Below, one piece after another: positions 23,290 to 34,200 of a stretch of 64,000 nt of DNA. The stretch spans positions 2,612,827-2,676,826 of the forward strand of contig CAXIPT010000002.1 of assembly GCA_964030475.1 (NCBI GenBank). Direction: 5' to 3'. The DNA is from Tethya wilhelma. Taxonomy: Eukaryota; Porifera; Demospongiae; Tethyida; Tethyidae. The notes beneath the pieces were generated by a model. It made no database searches. It had not been told where the DNA came from and saw only the letters and a program-made list of their open reading frames with translations. A program made the position numbers and the translations under genes. Position 1 is the stretch's first letter, and every line of letters begins with the position of its first letter.

Positions 23290-23400
23290 TTTAACTATCC
23301 CTAGCTTGTAGCTTGTTCTGTGCTGTGCCCAAACATCACATGATTGTAAAACCAAATATGTAAAAAAAAATGTACTGTAAGGGTTGTCAACCAATCACTT
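23290..23400 (-). promoter_or_regulatory. Conserved 5' exon/promoter block of copy 5
   Basis: The minus strand shares TTGACAACCCTTAC with the other blocks and ends AAA/GTAAGT at 23290, a strong donor. A CGCAG acceptor lies 12-15 bp before the copy 5 start codon. Confidence 0.35.
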
Positions 23401-23814
23401 AATTGTATAGTATTGTCTAAGACTGTAGTAACTATATGGTTGTAAGATTCTGTGTCAACTTAAAAACACTGAATTTGACGAGCCACAATGCCACAACGGA
23501 AAATTTTCAAGGAAGTGAAAAATTCTTGACACATATGTCACTTAGATGGTCAAACTTGAACGTAGAAGTGTATATAGCTGTTGCTATTGTGTTTCACCCC
23601 TTTTTCGAATTCTCATGCAAAGCTATATAGGCACCAAACTAGCCAAACTTTTTTTCAAATTTACAAGATATTTATCTCAACCTGAGGTATTGCAAACAGG
23701 CTTCTTTTGGTCTCCATAGAATGATTCTTTAATTTGCATACTAAACTATAGATAAGCAACTATTGTTTTAATGAGCTTGTGTGCGTACATGATTGTATAT
23801 TCAATTTTTTTGTC

Positions 23815-23839
23815 CACACACACACACACACACACACAN

Positions 23840-23870
<31 letters not shown>
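23815..23870. repeat. (CA)n microsatellite with one N
   Basis: CA repeats just upstream of the first visible WD40 exon, with an ambiguous base at 23839. Confidence 0.95.
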
Positions 23871-23874
<4 letters not shown>

Positions 23875-23885
23875 CACATTTATAG

Positions 23886-26800
23886 CCTTCCATGTGAACC
23901 CTGTCCGACATTCTCTGGCTATGGGTACTGATCAGTTAGCTCTGTTGAGAGTCAAACACTCTCACAACATTCACTTCAGAAATGATGTCATCCTCAGTCA
24001 CGACCATCCCCTAACAGCTACCATCTACTCCCATGCTTTCATGCATATCGTCACTGCATGCGAAGGAGGGGTAAGACCTACATATACATAATGTCTATAT
24101 CATGACTGCACAATATCATAGATATGAACAAATGTTACCACTAACTTGAGTGGCAAATTGATAATTATGTGAAATAGATAGGGGAATCTTTACAAAATTA
24201 GTTGAATTGGTAAAAAATGTGAATATCATGCAAAAAGAAAAAAAAAAGAGTTCAGTATAGCTGAACGATGTTTAAGGCCATTTTGCTACCAGACACATGT
24301 GCATAAAATTATTTTCCATACTTGTCAGGTGTCTTTGAGATGTGATTTTTCATATAGCTGAGTGCAATGATATGACAGCTTACTATAATGTGTTTGTGTA
24401 TTGTGACACTGTATACAATACTATTATAGGTGGTGAAGGTATGGGATATAGCCAGTGGAAGGAACTTGTTTGAGTTTTCGGCTGATATGGGTGATGACAA
24501 CGGTATCAGTGCTCTGGACATTGACCCATCAGGAAAGAGGTATATAAGAACAATATTCATGTATATGTGCCATACAAGATTTCATAACTGTACAGGAAAC
24601 TCGCCAGAAGGTTTAAGCAGGGTGGACCGCCCTGCTTATAAACTTAGAGTATGATTTTTATGCAAGCATGTGCTTTAAATGGAAAAATTTGGCACATGCT
24701 CAGTAGAGTAATCTAATTATCAACCACGTGGCAGTGTTTTTGCCAGCTGGCCAAGTTGGGCCAATAGAAGTTTTTTGTACTGAATATGGCTAAAAGAGTT
24801 CATTCTGATAGTTTAACTGCTAATTCTAGTAACAAAAAGCATAGGCTGTCTGGGTTTGATGCAAAATGGTCCAAGGACTTTCCTTTTGTTGTTTATGTTG
24901 CTGATCGTGGGATGTTCTGTTCCCTCTGCCAAAAATGGGCAAGAGAAATTTGTAATAGAAATGGAACCTGGATAACTGTCCCTTGTGTCTCACTTCGAAG
25001 AGACTCTATATTGGATCATTCACGAAGCAAGGCTCATGATCAAGCTGTTAAAGCTGAACAAGAAGCTGTTCAAGCAAGACTTTGTGGAGGGATTGCCCAA
25101 TCATTTGAAACAATCCGAACTGTTCAGAGAAAAGCTTTGATTGGTGCGTTGAAATGTATGTACTGGCTTGCCAAGCGTGAAATTGCTCATACTACAAGTT
25201 TTGAATCACTGATACAGTTAGGTATTTCTCTTGGTAGTACTTACATGAAAGAACTTAATCAGGGGGACAACGCTAAGTACACTTCTCAAGAATCAATGTT
25301 TGAATTTGTAAAGGTTTTGTCTCAGTGCATAGAGCAAGCTACTGGCGATGAAATACAGCGAAGTGACTATGTTAGTCTTATGTGTGATGAAACTACTGAT
25401 GTAAGCATTACTAAACAACTGATTGTATATGTTCGATATGTGGTAGATGGAGAATTGAAAGTGCGCTACTTAAAAATTCAGAATCTACAAGATGGTACTG
25501 CAGATACAATTGAAAGTACATTGTTGTTTATATGTCAAACGGCTAACATTAATCTGTCAAAAGTAATTGGTTTTGGAAGCGATGGTGCTGCAGTCATGGT
25601 AGGATGTAGGAATGGAGTAGCCACCAGACTGAAGTCTCACAACAGTGTGTTGATCTCTGTCCACTGTATAGCACATAGGTTGGCTCTAGCCGCTGGGCAA
25701 GCTTCTGATGCTATTCCATATCTCAAAAAATTTAAGAATTACTTGTCACAGCTATTCTACTACTATCACAACAGTGCCGTTCGTTCTGCCTCCCTTCAAG
25801 CAGTACAGGAGCTACTTGATGATCCAATTCTGAAGATGAAAGTAGCAGGTGATACTCGTTGGCTCTCGCATGATCAAGCAGTTACAACTATCCGTAGAAT
25901 TTTACCATCACTGATAACAGATTTGGAGAGGGAAGCTGAAGAAAAAGGGGACGCAATTGCCCTTGGACTTGTTCATGTTGTTAGAAGCTTTTATTTTGTA
26001 GCATCAGTATATCTTATGAGTGATATTCTACCTCACCTCAGTCGATTAAGCCTTGTTTTTCAAGAACGTGATGTTGACTTCAGTGCTATTCAAGTGCATG
26101 TCACTAACACTATTGAAGTGCTACAAGCTCTGAAATCTAATGATGGGGTGTACATGCGGAAGCTTGATACAGTGTTAAAAGAAGACCTAGCTGACTTTCG
26201 AATTTCTGTTAAAGACAGTGATCCAGAGCAATTCAGAAGAAATGTCAAAGTAGCATACATTGACAAATTAGTGGAAAACATTAACAATCGTTTTCCAGAT
26301 ATGACAATTATCTCAGCCTTTAGTCTCTTTAACCCTAAACGAATACCAGAATCAAGTAGTGACAACTATCTTAGCTATGGAGAGGAGCAGCTACAGGTTC
26401 TTGTGGAACATTTTGGAAATTTTCTTAAACTGGATGCTTCTAGACTCCAACAAGAGTGGATTTACTTAAAGCAACTGCTCACATGTGCATTCAAGAGCCT
26501 CTGTACAAGAGAAGTTTTGGAAATGGTCATTAAGGATACTTCTCTTGCAATGATGCTACCACAAGCCAAGCAACTAGCAACTATTGCTCTTACTATTCCT
26601 GTGTCGACAGCGGAATGTGAAAGGGGTTTTTCAGCAGTAAAAAGAATTAAAACAGTTTTGAGAAACAGGTTGAAAGTGCAGACATTGGATTTTCTTATGA
26701 GAATATCTGTTGAAGGTCCAGACATTGATGATTTTGATTTTAACAATGCAGCAACACAGTGGTCTTTAGTTAGAAATAGACGTCTTAAAGTTTAATAATA

Positions 26801-27197
26801 ATTATGTGAAAGATATTGTTACTGTACATTCATGTAAAATAAATGTCACATTTATTGATATTGAAACTTTATAAACATTATAACACTGTAAAACAAGAGC
26901 GGGCCAAGACTACTGCAAGTGTCACCGTATGTGTGCATTTTTCAAACTTCCCACCCTCCTTAATTTTTTTTCTGGTGAGAACCCTGACTGTAGAATGTAT
27001 GTGCCTTTTCAAAGTTAGCATGTCTGTTAATTCCAATCCAGTCGTCATATGACCACTATATTGCCATTAAATTCATGTATACCTGTATGCACAGAGTTAG
27101 CAAACCAGCACCCCAAATTAAGGTGTTAGTTGTGTTACACTGGGTATACATGTGCACAGATATATACTCAGTTTGTGTAGATACACATATGCACATC

Positions 27198-27259
<62 letters not shown>

Positions 27260-28816
27260 ATGTATATATCATCTATGTTGATGGCAATCTACTGCAGGAT
27301 TGCCACTGGTGGTCAACACGGTGAACTGAAGCTGTGGAACTACAACAATGGACAGTGCATCAAATGCCTCGATAAAGGTTCACGTAGACTTCCATGTTGG
27401 CATATGATTGAACCTAATATTTATGTTTGTTTGTACAATTGTACATATATTTTTCTTTGTGTGTGTGTGTGTGTATATTTTGATGTAAAACATATCAGGC
27501 AATTGTAGCGAAGTTACGGATATCAAATTTCTCAGTCTAAACAATAACAAGTAAGGTTATACACACATGCATGTTGAACAACCAGTTAATACCCTCGTGT
27601 ATAAGTATTCTCATACATAACCACATAACATTTAAAAAATTACGTTTGTCTCCTATAACACAGGTACATTATTGTTGTTGGATGGGACAGAAAGATCAGT
27701 CTTTTCCCTGTAAGTACAATAATCTTTGATTCAATATATTGCGATAAACAATGCAAATGACCACAGTAACGTACAGCAAGAAATTTTCGCTAGTCCAAAT
27801 TTTTTGCCACATTGTTTGTTGTAGCAAGAATTCAAACTTTCAGTGTTTAAATTTCTCGTAACATTGATCGTTACAAACTGGAAGCCTATAGTTCTTCTTG
27901 TTTCATGATCAATTTTTTTTTTAATTTTAAACCCTTCCAAAAATTTCCCACCATAGTACAGTATCATGTCTATACAAGCTACTTTCTGTGTAAACATGAG
28001 AGAATCTTTTGCCCTTTAGGATGTTGCTGCTACTAACAAGCATGTCAATCGTGTTGTCAGACCTATTGAAGCATGGAGCACTGCTTCGGTGAGTTTGAAC
28101 AAACTTGTATTAATATTTTGAAGCGAGTATGTGAATTCATTCAGTCTCTTATGCTCATTGCAGGAGCATGCTCACACTGAAGACATTCTGTGTGTGGCGT
28201 TCTGTCCACCTCAGCTCATGGCTACTGCTAGTTTTGATGGAGAGGTATATTATGGAAACAAAATGTGTGCATTTTGAGTTTGAGCTGTGAATACTTTGCA
28301 TATTTGTTGTGTGGTAGATCATTGTGTGGAGTGTCATTTCGTGTCATATTCTTGCTCGACTCAAGTCTACCCTACCTTGTGACAAATCTCAAGATGATGT
28401 AATGTACTGTAAGTGTCAGTTTAGGGCAGTCAGGTGGATGCATTTTTACTCGATCACTCGAGGTGTGCAATCACTTGGCTTGTGTTTTTTTGTAGTACAA
28501 GATGATGGTTCGGTTCAAAAGATTCTGTTTTTGGAGAAGAGAGCTAAATCAAGAACTGCTGCCTCACTTGTGTCTAGTGGACCATTAGGTACATGCATGT
28601 ACATGTATTGTATATATAGGTTATGTTTTTTTATACAAATATTGTTGGTTAAAGTTAATGTATCTTTGTGCATACAGGTTACATTCATTTTTGGAACATT
28701 TACGACAGCTCTGGACCCATGGGAAAATTTCTTGCTGTATGTCTTATCATACAATACATGCATATACAGCACATTGATACCATGCGTGTATGCATATCTC
28801 TTTGTGTGTGTATTCA

Positions 28817-28850
<34 letters not shown>

Positions 28851-30740
28851 CCTCCCATGCAGTCTCAGTCAGGATGTGTGACTGCTCTCTCTGTGGACAG
28901 TGGAAACACAGTACTAGTTTCAGCAGATGTTGATGGTACGTACAATCATACGTCTGATATATTCTACCCAAATACAAGTTGGTATCACTGTCATATTCAT
29001 TGTACAGGGTATGTCAGTGTGTGGAGTATTAAGGGGTACTGTGCTATGACGAAAGCAATGCATCCTCCAAAGAGTGAGTTTATCTTGATTATGTATGTAC
29101 ACCACTAGTATACATGTTAACTAAAAGAATGTCAGTTTTGAAATTTGACCATAAGACTTTGATTTTTTATCTTCTTACAGGAAATGCCTTGTGGAGAGCT
29201 CACGTTCAGAGAATCACATGGTACGTATTACATGCATGAATGTGTAAGGGTGTCCGAGGCTATATATGTGTGGGGAAAGAACATAAAATTTGTAGGGGTG
29301 GGACTTAATTGGAAATGTTCAACAAATTTTCTATCAGTTAAAGAAGTCTGTTGCCTTGATAGCTTTGTTTATGGAAGTGCTATATTGCCAATGGAGGTAC
29401 AGGGCCTCTCAGACCAACTAAGAAAAGTTTATTGTTACATTATTTACCTGTTTACACACTTAACCACATAAATTATGTGATTGTATGTGTGGTAGTATGT
29501 ACAGGTAGTGTATGACAATATTATTGTGTCAATGGAGAACATGATAGTTTGTTGATCTATATCTGTCGACATTCTCTCTACAGTATGACTCTTGTGGAGC
29601 AATGGAATGTCATCGTCACAGCTTCGGTTGATGGTTCTGCAAGATTATGGACTCTGGAAGGGCATTACATAGGTAACAATTGTGGAGGGGGGAGGGAGAA
29701 ATGATCAGATTTTGAGTTTCAATGATTGTTGGTTAAAAAATCAATGACACTTACACACCCTTGTCACATATACACATCCACAGGTACTTTTGGGCAAGAC
29801 CACGAGTGGTTATTGGGTGATGCCTCAACATATCAGCATCCTTCAATACCAAAAGACACCAACTTTGACATTTCTGGTCTAAAATTTCCTACGGAAATCA
29901 AAACTGGTGAAGACACTCACAAACAAGAGTTGGTTGAGGAGTGGACAGCCACTAAAGACCACACAGAAGTTTTGCAGAAAGAAGAGGTTAAAAATTTGGA
30001 GGACGATGATGAATTGGATGATCTTGGAATCAACGATGTGCTCTCTCAGGATTCAGAGGTAAGTGATTTATGGTACAATAGCTGCAGTTCTAGCTCCATC
30101 TCTTGGTTGATATATACTTCTCCCAAAGAACTTTAGCCACATTAGGCTACATTTAAGTAATATGTACTTGTTGAAATATTCAGCAAGACTACATGCTCCA
30201 TTTTCTTATCCCACTTGTAGGATAGCAGTGACAGCGATAGCTTGTCAAGTATATCTACTATATCAATGGAACTTCCAAGGTACACATAATGTATTTCATG
30301 TTAAAAGCTGAAAACATGTCGTGACTATGCTGATACAATCACCATGCTTGTGTATGACTTGTAAAATATGAATATTTTGTCCTACGTTTTCCTTTTTCGT
30401 TTACCTCATACAGCTATTTGAGTAGCAGCAAAGCAGGCAGCAGGTAAGGTGCACGTGCATGTACTATTCACAATTTTAAGAAGTTATTTAGGCAGTTAGG
30501 GTTTCTAACTATATATGTGCATTTAGCTTGTATCAGTTTATGGAGGCATTGAGGGAGGAAGGTGATTCATGATGCTAACTAATATCTTGACCATATTTTC
30601 TCTTTAGGTTACGTCATTGTAGAGCACATTCAGGGCACACAAGAAATTATGGTCTGTACACTTCCATACCTTGTCAGCCTCTGACAGATGTGCCTGTAGT
30701 CAAAAAACCTAACAGTATGTTTGAAATTACTAAAAAATAA
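23886..30740 (+). CDS. WD40-repeat protein, WDR49/WDR64/WDY-like, 18 visible exons (5' incomplete)
   Basis: Exons joined by eye at GT-AG sites, all phases agreeing: 23886-24070, 24430-24539, 27298-27377, 27499-27550, 27664-27709, 28020-28088, 28164-28244, 28318-28408, 28496-28588, 28678-28736, 28863-28935, 29008-29073, 29181-29220, 29584-29672, 29784-30058, 30221-30279, 30414-30443, 30608-30740 (stop TAA). They give 542 residues. About seven WD40 repeats are visible, with blade ends VVKVWD, ELKLWN, IIVWSV, YIHFWN, YVSVWS and ARLWTL. The last blade runs into HYIGTFGQ, which I recall as typical of the WDR49/WDR64/WD-repeat-on-Y group. An acidic, Ser-rich C-terminal tail follows. Relatives have several hundred more N-terminal residues. 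Here the first exon begins at an acceptor with no upstream exon seen, so the gene is either 5'-truncated or has undetected exons. The second intron carries a hAT element. Confidence 0.8.
24593..26986 (+). mobile_element. Complete hAT-type DNA transposon in a WD40-gene intron
   Basis: A 2394-bp element flanked by ACTGTA on both sides (24587-24592 and 26987-26992). The ends form an imperfect inverted repeat, CAGGAAACTCGCCAGAAGG at left against CAGGGTTCTCACCAGAAAA at right, continuing to a shared AGGGTGG about 30 bp in. A GC-rich hairpin (AGCAGGGTGGACCGCCCTGCT-like) lies at the left end. The only gene is the transposase at 24786-26795. Without the element the intron would be ~360 bp, in line with its neighbours. 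A 6-bp duplication is shorter than the usual 8 bp of hAT. Confidence 0.85.
24786..26795 (+). CDS. hAT-family transposase, intact
   Basis: An open frame of 669 residues that cuts and inserts its own element in the nucleus. An N-terminal zinc-finger-like segment (CSLCQKW near 47, then SKAHDQAV near 90) resembles the TTF/BED-type fingers of hAT relatives. The DDE core is visible: CDETTD near 200 (first Asp), GSDGAAVM near 264 (second Asp), the CIAHRLALA helix near 293, GDTRW near 355, and the C-terminal dimerisation block AECERGFSAVKRIK near 607 (Glu). It resembles the ZMYM/ZNF862-related hAT proteins of animals. No frameshift or stop is present, which together with the readable target duplication suggests a young, possibly active copy. 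Confidence 0.9.
   Translation: MAKRVHSDSLTANSSNKKHRLSGFDAKWSKDFPFVVYVADRGMFCSLCQKWAREICNRNGTWITVPCVSLRRDSILDHSRSKAHDQAVKAEQEAVQARLCGGIAQSFETIRTVQRKALIGALKCMYWLAKREIAHTTSFESLIQLGISLGSTYMKELNQGDNAKYTSQESMFEFVKVLSQCIEQATGDEIQRSDYVSLMCDETTDVSITKQLIVYVRYVVDGELKVRYLKIQNLQDGTADTIESTLLFICQTANINLSKVIGFGSDGAAVMVGCRNGVATRLKSHNSVLISVHCIAHRLALAAGQASDAIPYLKKFKNYLSQLFYYYHNSAVRSASLQAVQELLDDPILKMKVAGDTRWLSHDQAVTTIRRILPSLITDLEREAEEKGDAIALGLVHVVRSFYFVASVYLMSDILPHLSRLSLVFQERDVDFSAIQVHVTNTIEVLQALKSNDGVYMRKLDTVLKEDLADFRISVKDSDPEQFRRNVKVAYIDKLVENINNRFPDMTIISAFSLFNPKRIPESSSDNYLSYGEEQLQVLVEHFGNFLKLDASRLQQEWIYLKQLLTCAFKSLCTREVLEMVIKDTSLAMMLPQAKQLATIALTIPVSTAECERGFSAVKRIKTVLRNRLKVQTLDFLMRISVEGPDIDDFDFNNAATQWSLVRNRRLKV
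27199..27259. repeat. (TG)n microsatellite
   Basis: About 30 TG units in the WD40-gene intron, shortly before the third visible exon. Confidence 0.95.
28817..28848. repeat. (CA)n microsatellite
   Basis: A CA tract just upstream of the WD40 exon at 28863, near its branch/acceptor region. Confidence 0.9.
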
Positions 30741-31223
30741 TAATACTGTGACATACACTGTGACATTGTAGGAATTCTATTTTTGTACTTAAGAAACGTG
30801 TTGACTGCATGCATGACATTGTACTGATCAAATGATTGAGGTATAAATTTTTAAGGCACTCTTTTATGGAAGTGTATGGCTTTTGATATTTTGGCCCAAA
30901 AATCCTACTGCAAATAAATAAAATGCTTGAAAGTATACTAGCGCAACAGCAAACCATATAAGAAATCAAGTTAATCCCATTCAGGAGACTTGCATTATCA
31001 ATGGAATGGAGTATAGAGCATAATATCATGCCTTAGTTTCAAAAACATGAAGTAAAAATTAATTATAGCATTATAAAAGAATCTGGGCACTGTACTAGCA
31101 GTTATATATATACACGCAAACAATGTAATGCATTGGGTAAAAATTTTAACAGTACAAAGTAGAATTATTGAATGTTTCACACAATACATGTTAAACTTGT
31201 ATATTAGTTACAAAATGTCATGA

Positions 31224-34200
31224 TCACGATTCGGAAATATTTCGGGGAAGATTCTTTTGGCTATGGACTGCTCCATAGCTGTGACTAGTATCCTCATCTT
31301 GATCCCATTCTTGGCTCAGTCTCAGACTAGCTGTTGGTGAAATCAATGGGGTATTTAGTTCCCCACAATCAACAACAGTTTCAGACGGTATTTGCACTGA
31401 AGAAGTACGTTGACGGTCTTGACTAGCTATACTGGTTACTTCTCTAAGTTTGGAATTCTTGTTTATCGCATTATCATTATCATCATTTCTACGTTTATTC
31501 CATTTTTGTTGTAATGGTTTCAGTGCATACATCCAAGCATGGTATGAAAGAATTGCTAGAAAAGTCACAAGAGCAACTGTGATAGAAGTGTAGGTCACTG
31601 CGATCTGACCATCTGAGTTTGAATCAGTTGTAAGATAGTATGTAATGCTCGTCAACGCAATCAAGTTGAGGAAAAAACTGTTCTCCAAAACATTTGTTAG
31701 TCGTTTTTCATAAAGAGTAGTTTCACCTACTTTTCCATAATTAGCAAGCACAAGTTGATAAAAGAGCAAACATACAACCAGAGAGTTAATACTAAGCAAA
31801 TTTACATGCGGATCTCCAAACACATTTACTGCTGAGACTAGATAGAGCGTGGTACATGCTAGTGGTAACAGTCCAATCCAATAGCGATGATTTTTGTTAT
31901 AGGGAGCATGATAGGCTCTCATGAAAACAATAAGCTTTGTATTGGACGCCCACCGAAAGCAGTACCACTTTGAATAGTATACGAGCCACTGCCAGAAAAA
32001 GAGTAAACTGGTATAAAACAATCCAGCTATGACAACTACCATAGCTGCAATGAAAAGTGGTATGTGTTTTCCTTCTAGGTAGCGTATGTTGGCATCGTAC
32101 AACCAGACTATCTCTCTTGAGCCGTCTGAGTACTCTAAAACTGTTAACGACAATGCGGCAATGATCGTACGAAGCAGTTTTGCATAAGAGAGATAAATGA
32201 GAGTTGCTAGCGTCTGTACCGGGTTTCTGTTCACTAGTAGATTGGCTATTTTTGTGGAATAGTGACACCCTTCGATGACTGCAATCACCAGGGATAGTAT
32301 GTAGAGAGGAAATGCAAACTGGAGCCAAGTTTTAGCATAGCCGTCCATTCCATCGTAGAAGCATGTTTCAAAACCGAAATCAAGGTTGATCCAACTGATA
32401 AACACATCAATGCCTGGCTGGGCATTTGGGAGAAAGATTTGACGATTTGCGGCAAAAATATTGGCATAAAATATCAACCCACCAATTGTGCCTACAGATA
32501 TTGTCAAGTTAAATAGTAGAAGAAATGCCACTAGAGCAATTCCTGCTATTACAAACACTAAAATTAGTGCTAGCCAGTGGTTTGAGCATGGTCTACAGCG
32601 TGAACTACCAAATACAAGACTGAGTCCTTCCTCACAAGATCCACAAAGTTTACCCGATCTGTTTGAAATGCAGAGAGCATCGCTACCGTCCAATAAATTC
32701 AAATCGATGTGTATGCTTTCACTTGGAGGATGACAGTAGCTGAAGGGGCAGTGGTTATGGTAAATGTACCGTTGATGGTCAGACTCATTCTCATACGAAA
32801 ACCAAACGTTGTTCTTCCTCCGTACTGTTTCGTTGTTAATGGAACAGCTTTGAATTAATTTTGGATAAAGTTTCTCGTCACAGTCACACTTCATGTCTCT
32901 ATCAGTGAACCCAATTGGACATGGTTTGTATTTCAGTCGAAGTGGAGCTCCAGACACACCAATATCGTAACAGGGACCTTCTGCATATAGGATCAGAGTC
33001 TCAATATCACGTGACGACAATGTACTGTACTCTACATCAGTGCAAGTTGAAGAAATGGTGTAACTTATTTGCTTTTCGATAAAAGCACCATCAGTTGCTT
33101 CCAAAGAGCTATGTATAGTTGCATCTACTGAATTGTTCACTTGATCGACTGCTACCAGTCGCACTGTGAACATTTTTCCCTTTGTAACTTCTAATGGTGG
33201 AGGAACGTAGCTACAATCGGGGCTATTTTGTTTACAAAAACACACACGAACTGGGTTTGAGGCTATTGTGTTGTGAATATCTTGAACAGGGATGTTTGTA
33301 ACATTCACAATGTAGGATATGATGTTAGTAAATGTAGCGGGATTCAAATTATCATACTTGAGGAAAATTTCGGCAAAAGGGCTCACTTTACACCTATCTA
33401 ACAATCCTCCATGGAGAGTTGCTCCCATAGTTGTAGCTGTGTTATTGTAGAAGAATGTATTCAGCAGATTTATGTATTGCCTGTTTGATGGTTGTGCTTC
33501 AGAGTAAAAACCTATTGCTTGAAAAAAGCATTCACTGGAAACGGTATTAACAAGTGCACAACCACCAGAAGTTGTATCATCAAAAACATACAAGGCTCCT
33601 CCATAGTCCGCATTGTTGTTTTCAAATTTTAACTTAAGAAAGATTTCATCTTTAAATGTTTCTTCGACCTGTGACTTGATAATGTAAAGCTTAGAGTTTT
33701 GTTGTAAGCTCATACCACCTCCTTTTGTGGCATTGTTATTGGAAATGTACACAAATCCTCCCGTTAAAACTTTAGCTGTCGAACCTATGACCTGAATACC
33801 CCCACCACTGTAAGCTTCATTTTTAGTGATATTGATTTCTCCGTTAAAATTGAGTTCACTTTGATAGGCATAGATACCTCCACCTGATTGAAGAGCAGTG
33901 TTGTTGGCAATTGTAACTTGATGGTAAAAGTCCAAGGTACTCTCTGCTGCTAAAATCCCCCCTCCATTCAAGGCATTGTTTCCCTCAATGACAACAATGC
34001 CTGAGAAATTGACAACACTTTGGTATGTAGTAATTACCCCACTAACAATGATTGAGTTGTTACTACCAAAATTTTGGGAATTGTCCCTGATTTCTAAATA
34101 CCCTTCAACATCAAGAGTGCTTGAGACGATGTACAGTGAGCCTACATTGTCTGTAATAGTCCAACTACTGTTCAATGGTACTGTTATTGAGCTACTCACA

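Larger units (their letters stand above)
22386..23885. other. Spacer upstream of copy 5 and of the WD40 gene
   Basis: No exon recognised. It holds the MITE at 22949-23071, the donor-like block at 23290 and a CA microsatellite at 23815-23870. The missing 5' exons of the WD40 gene would have to lie here, but I cannot identify them. Confidence 0.45.
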
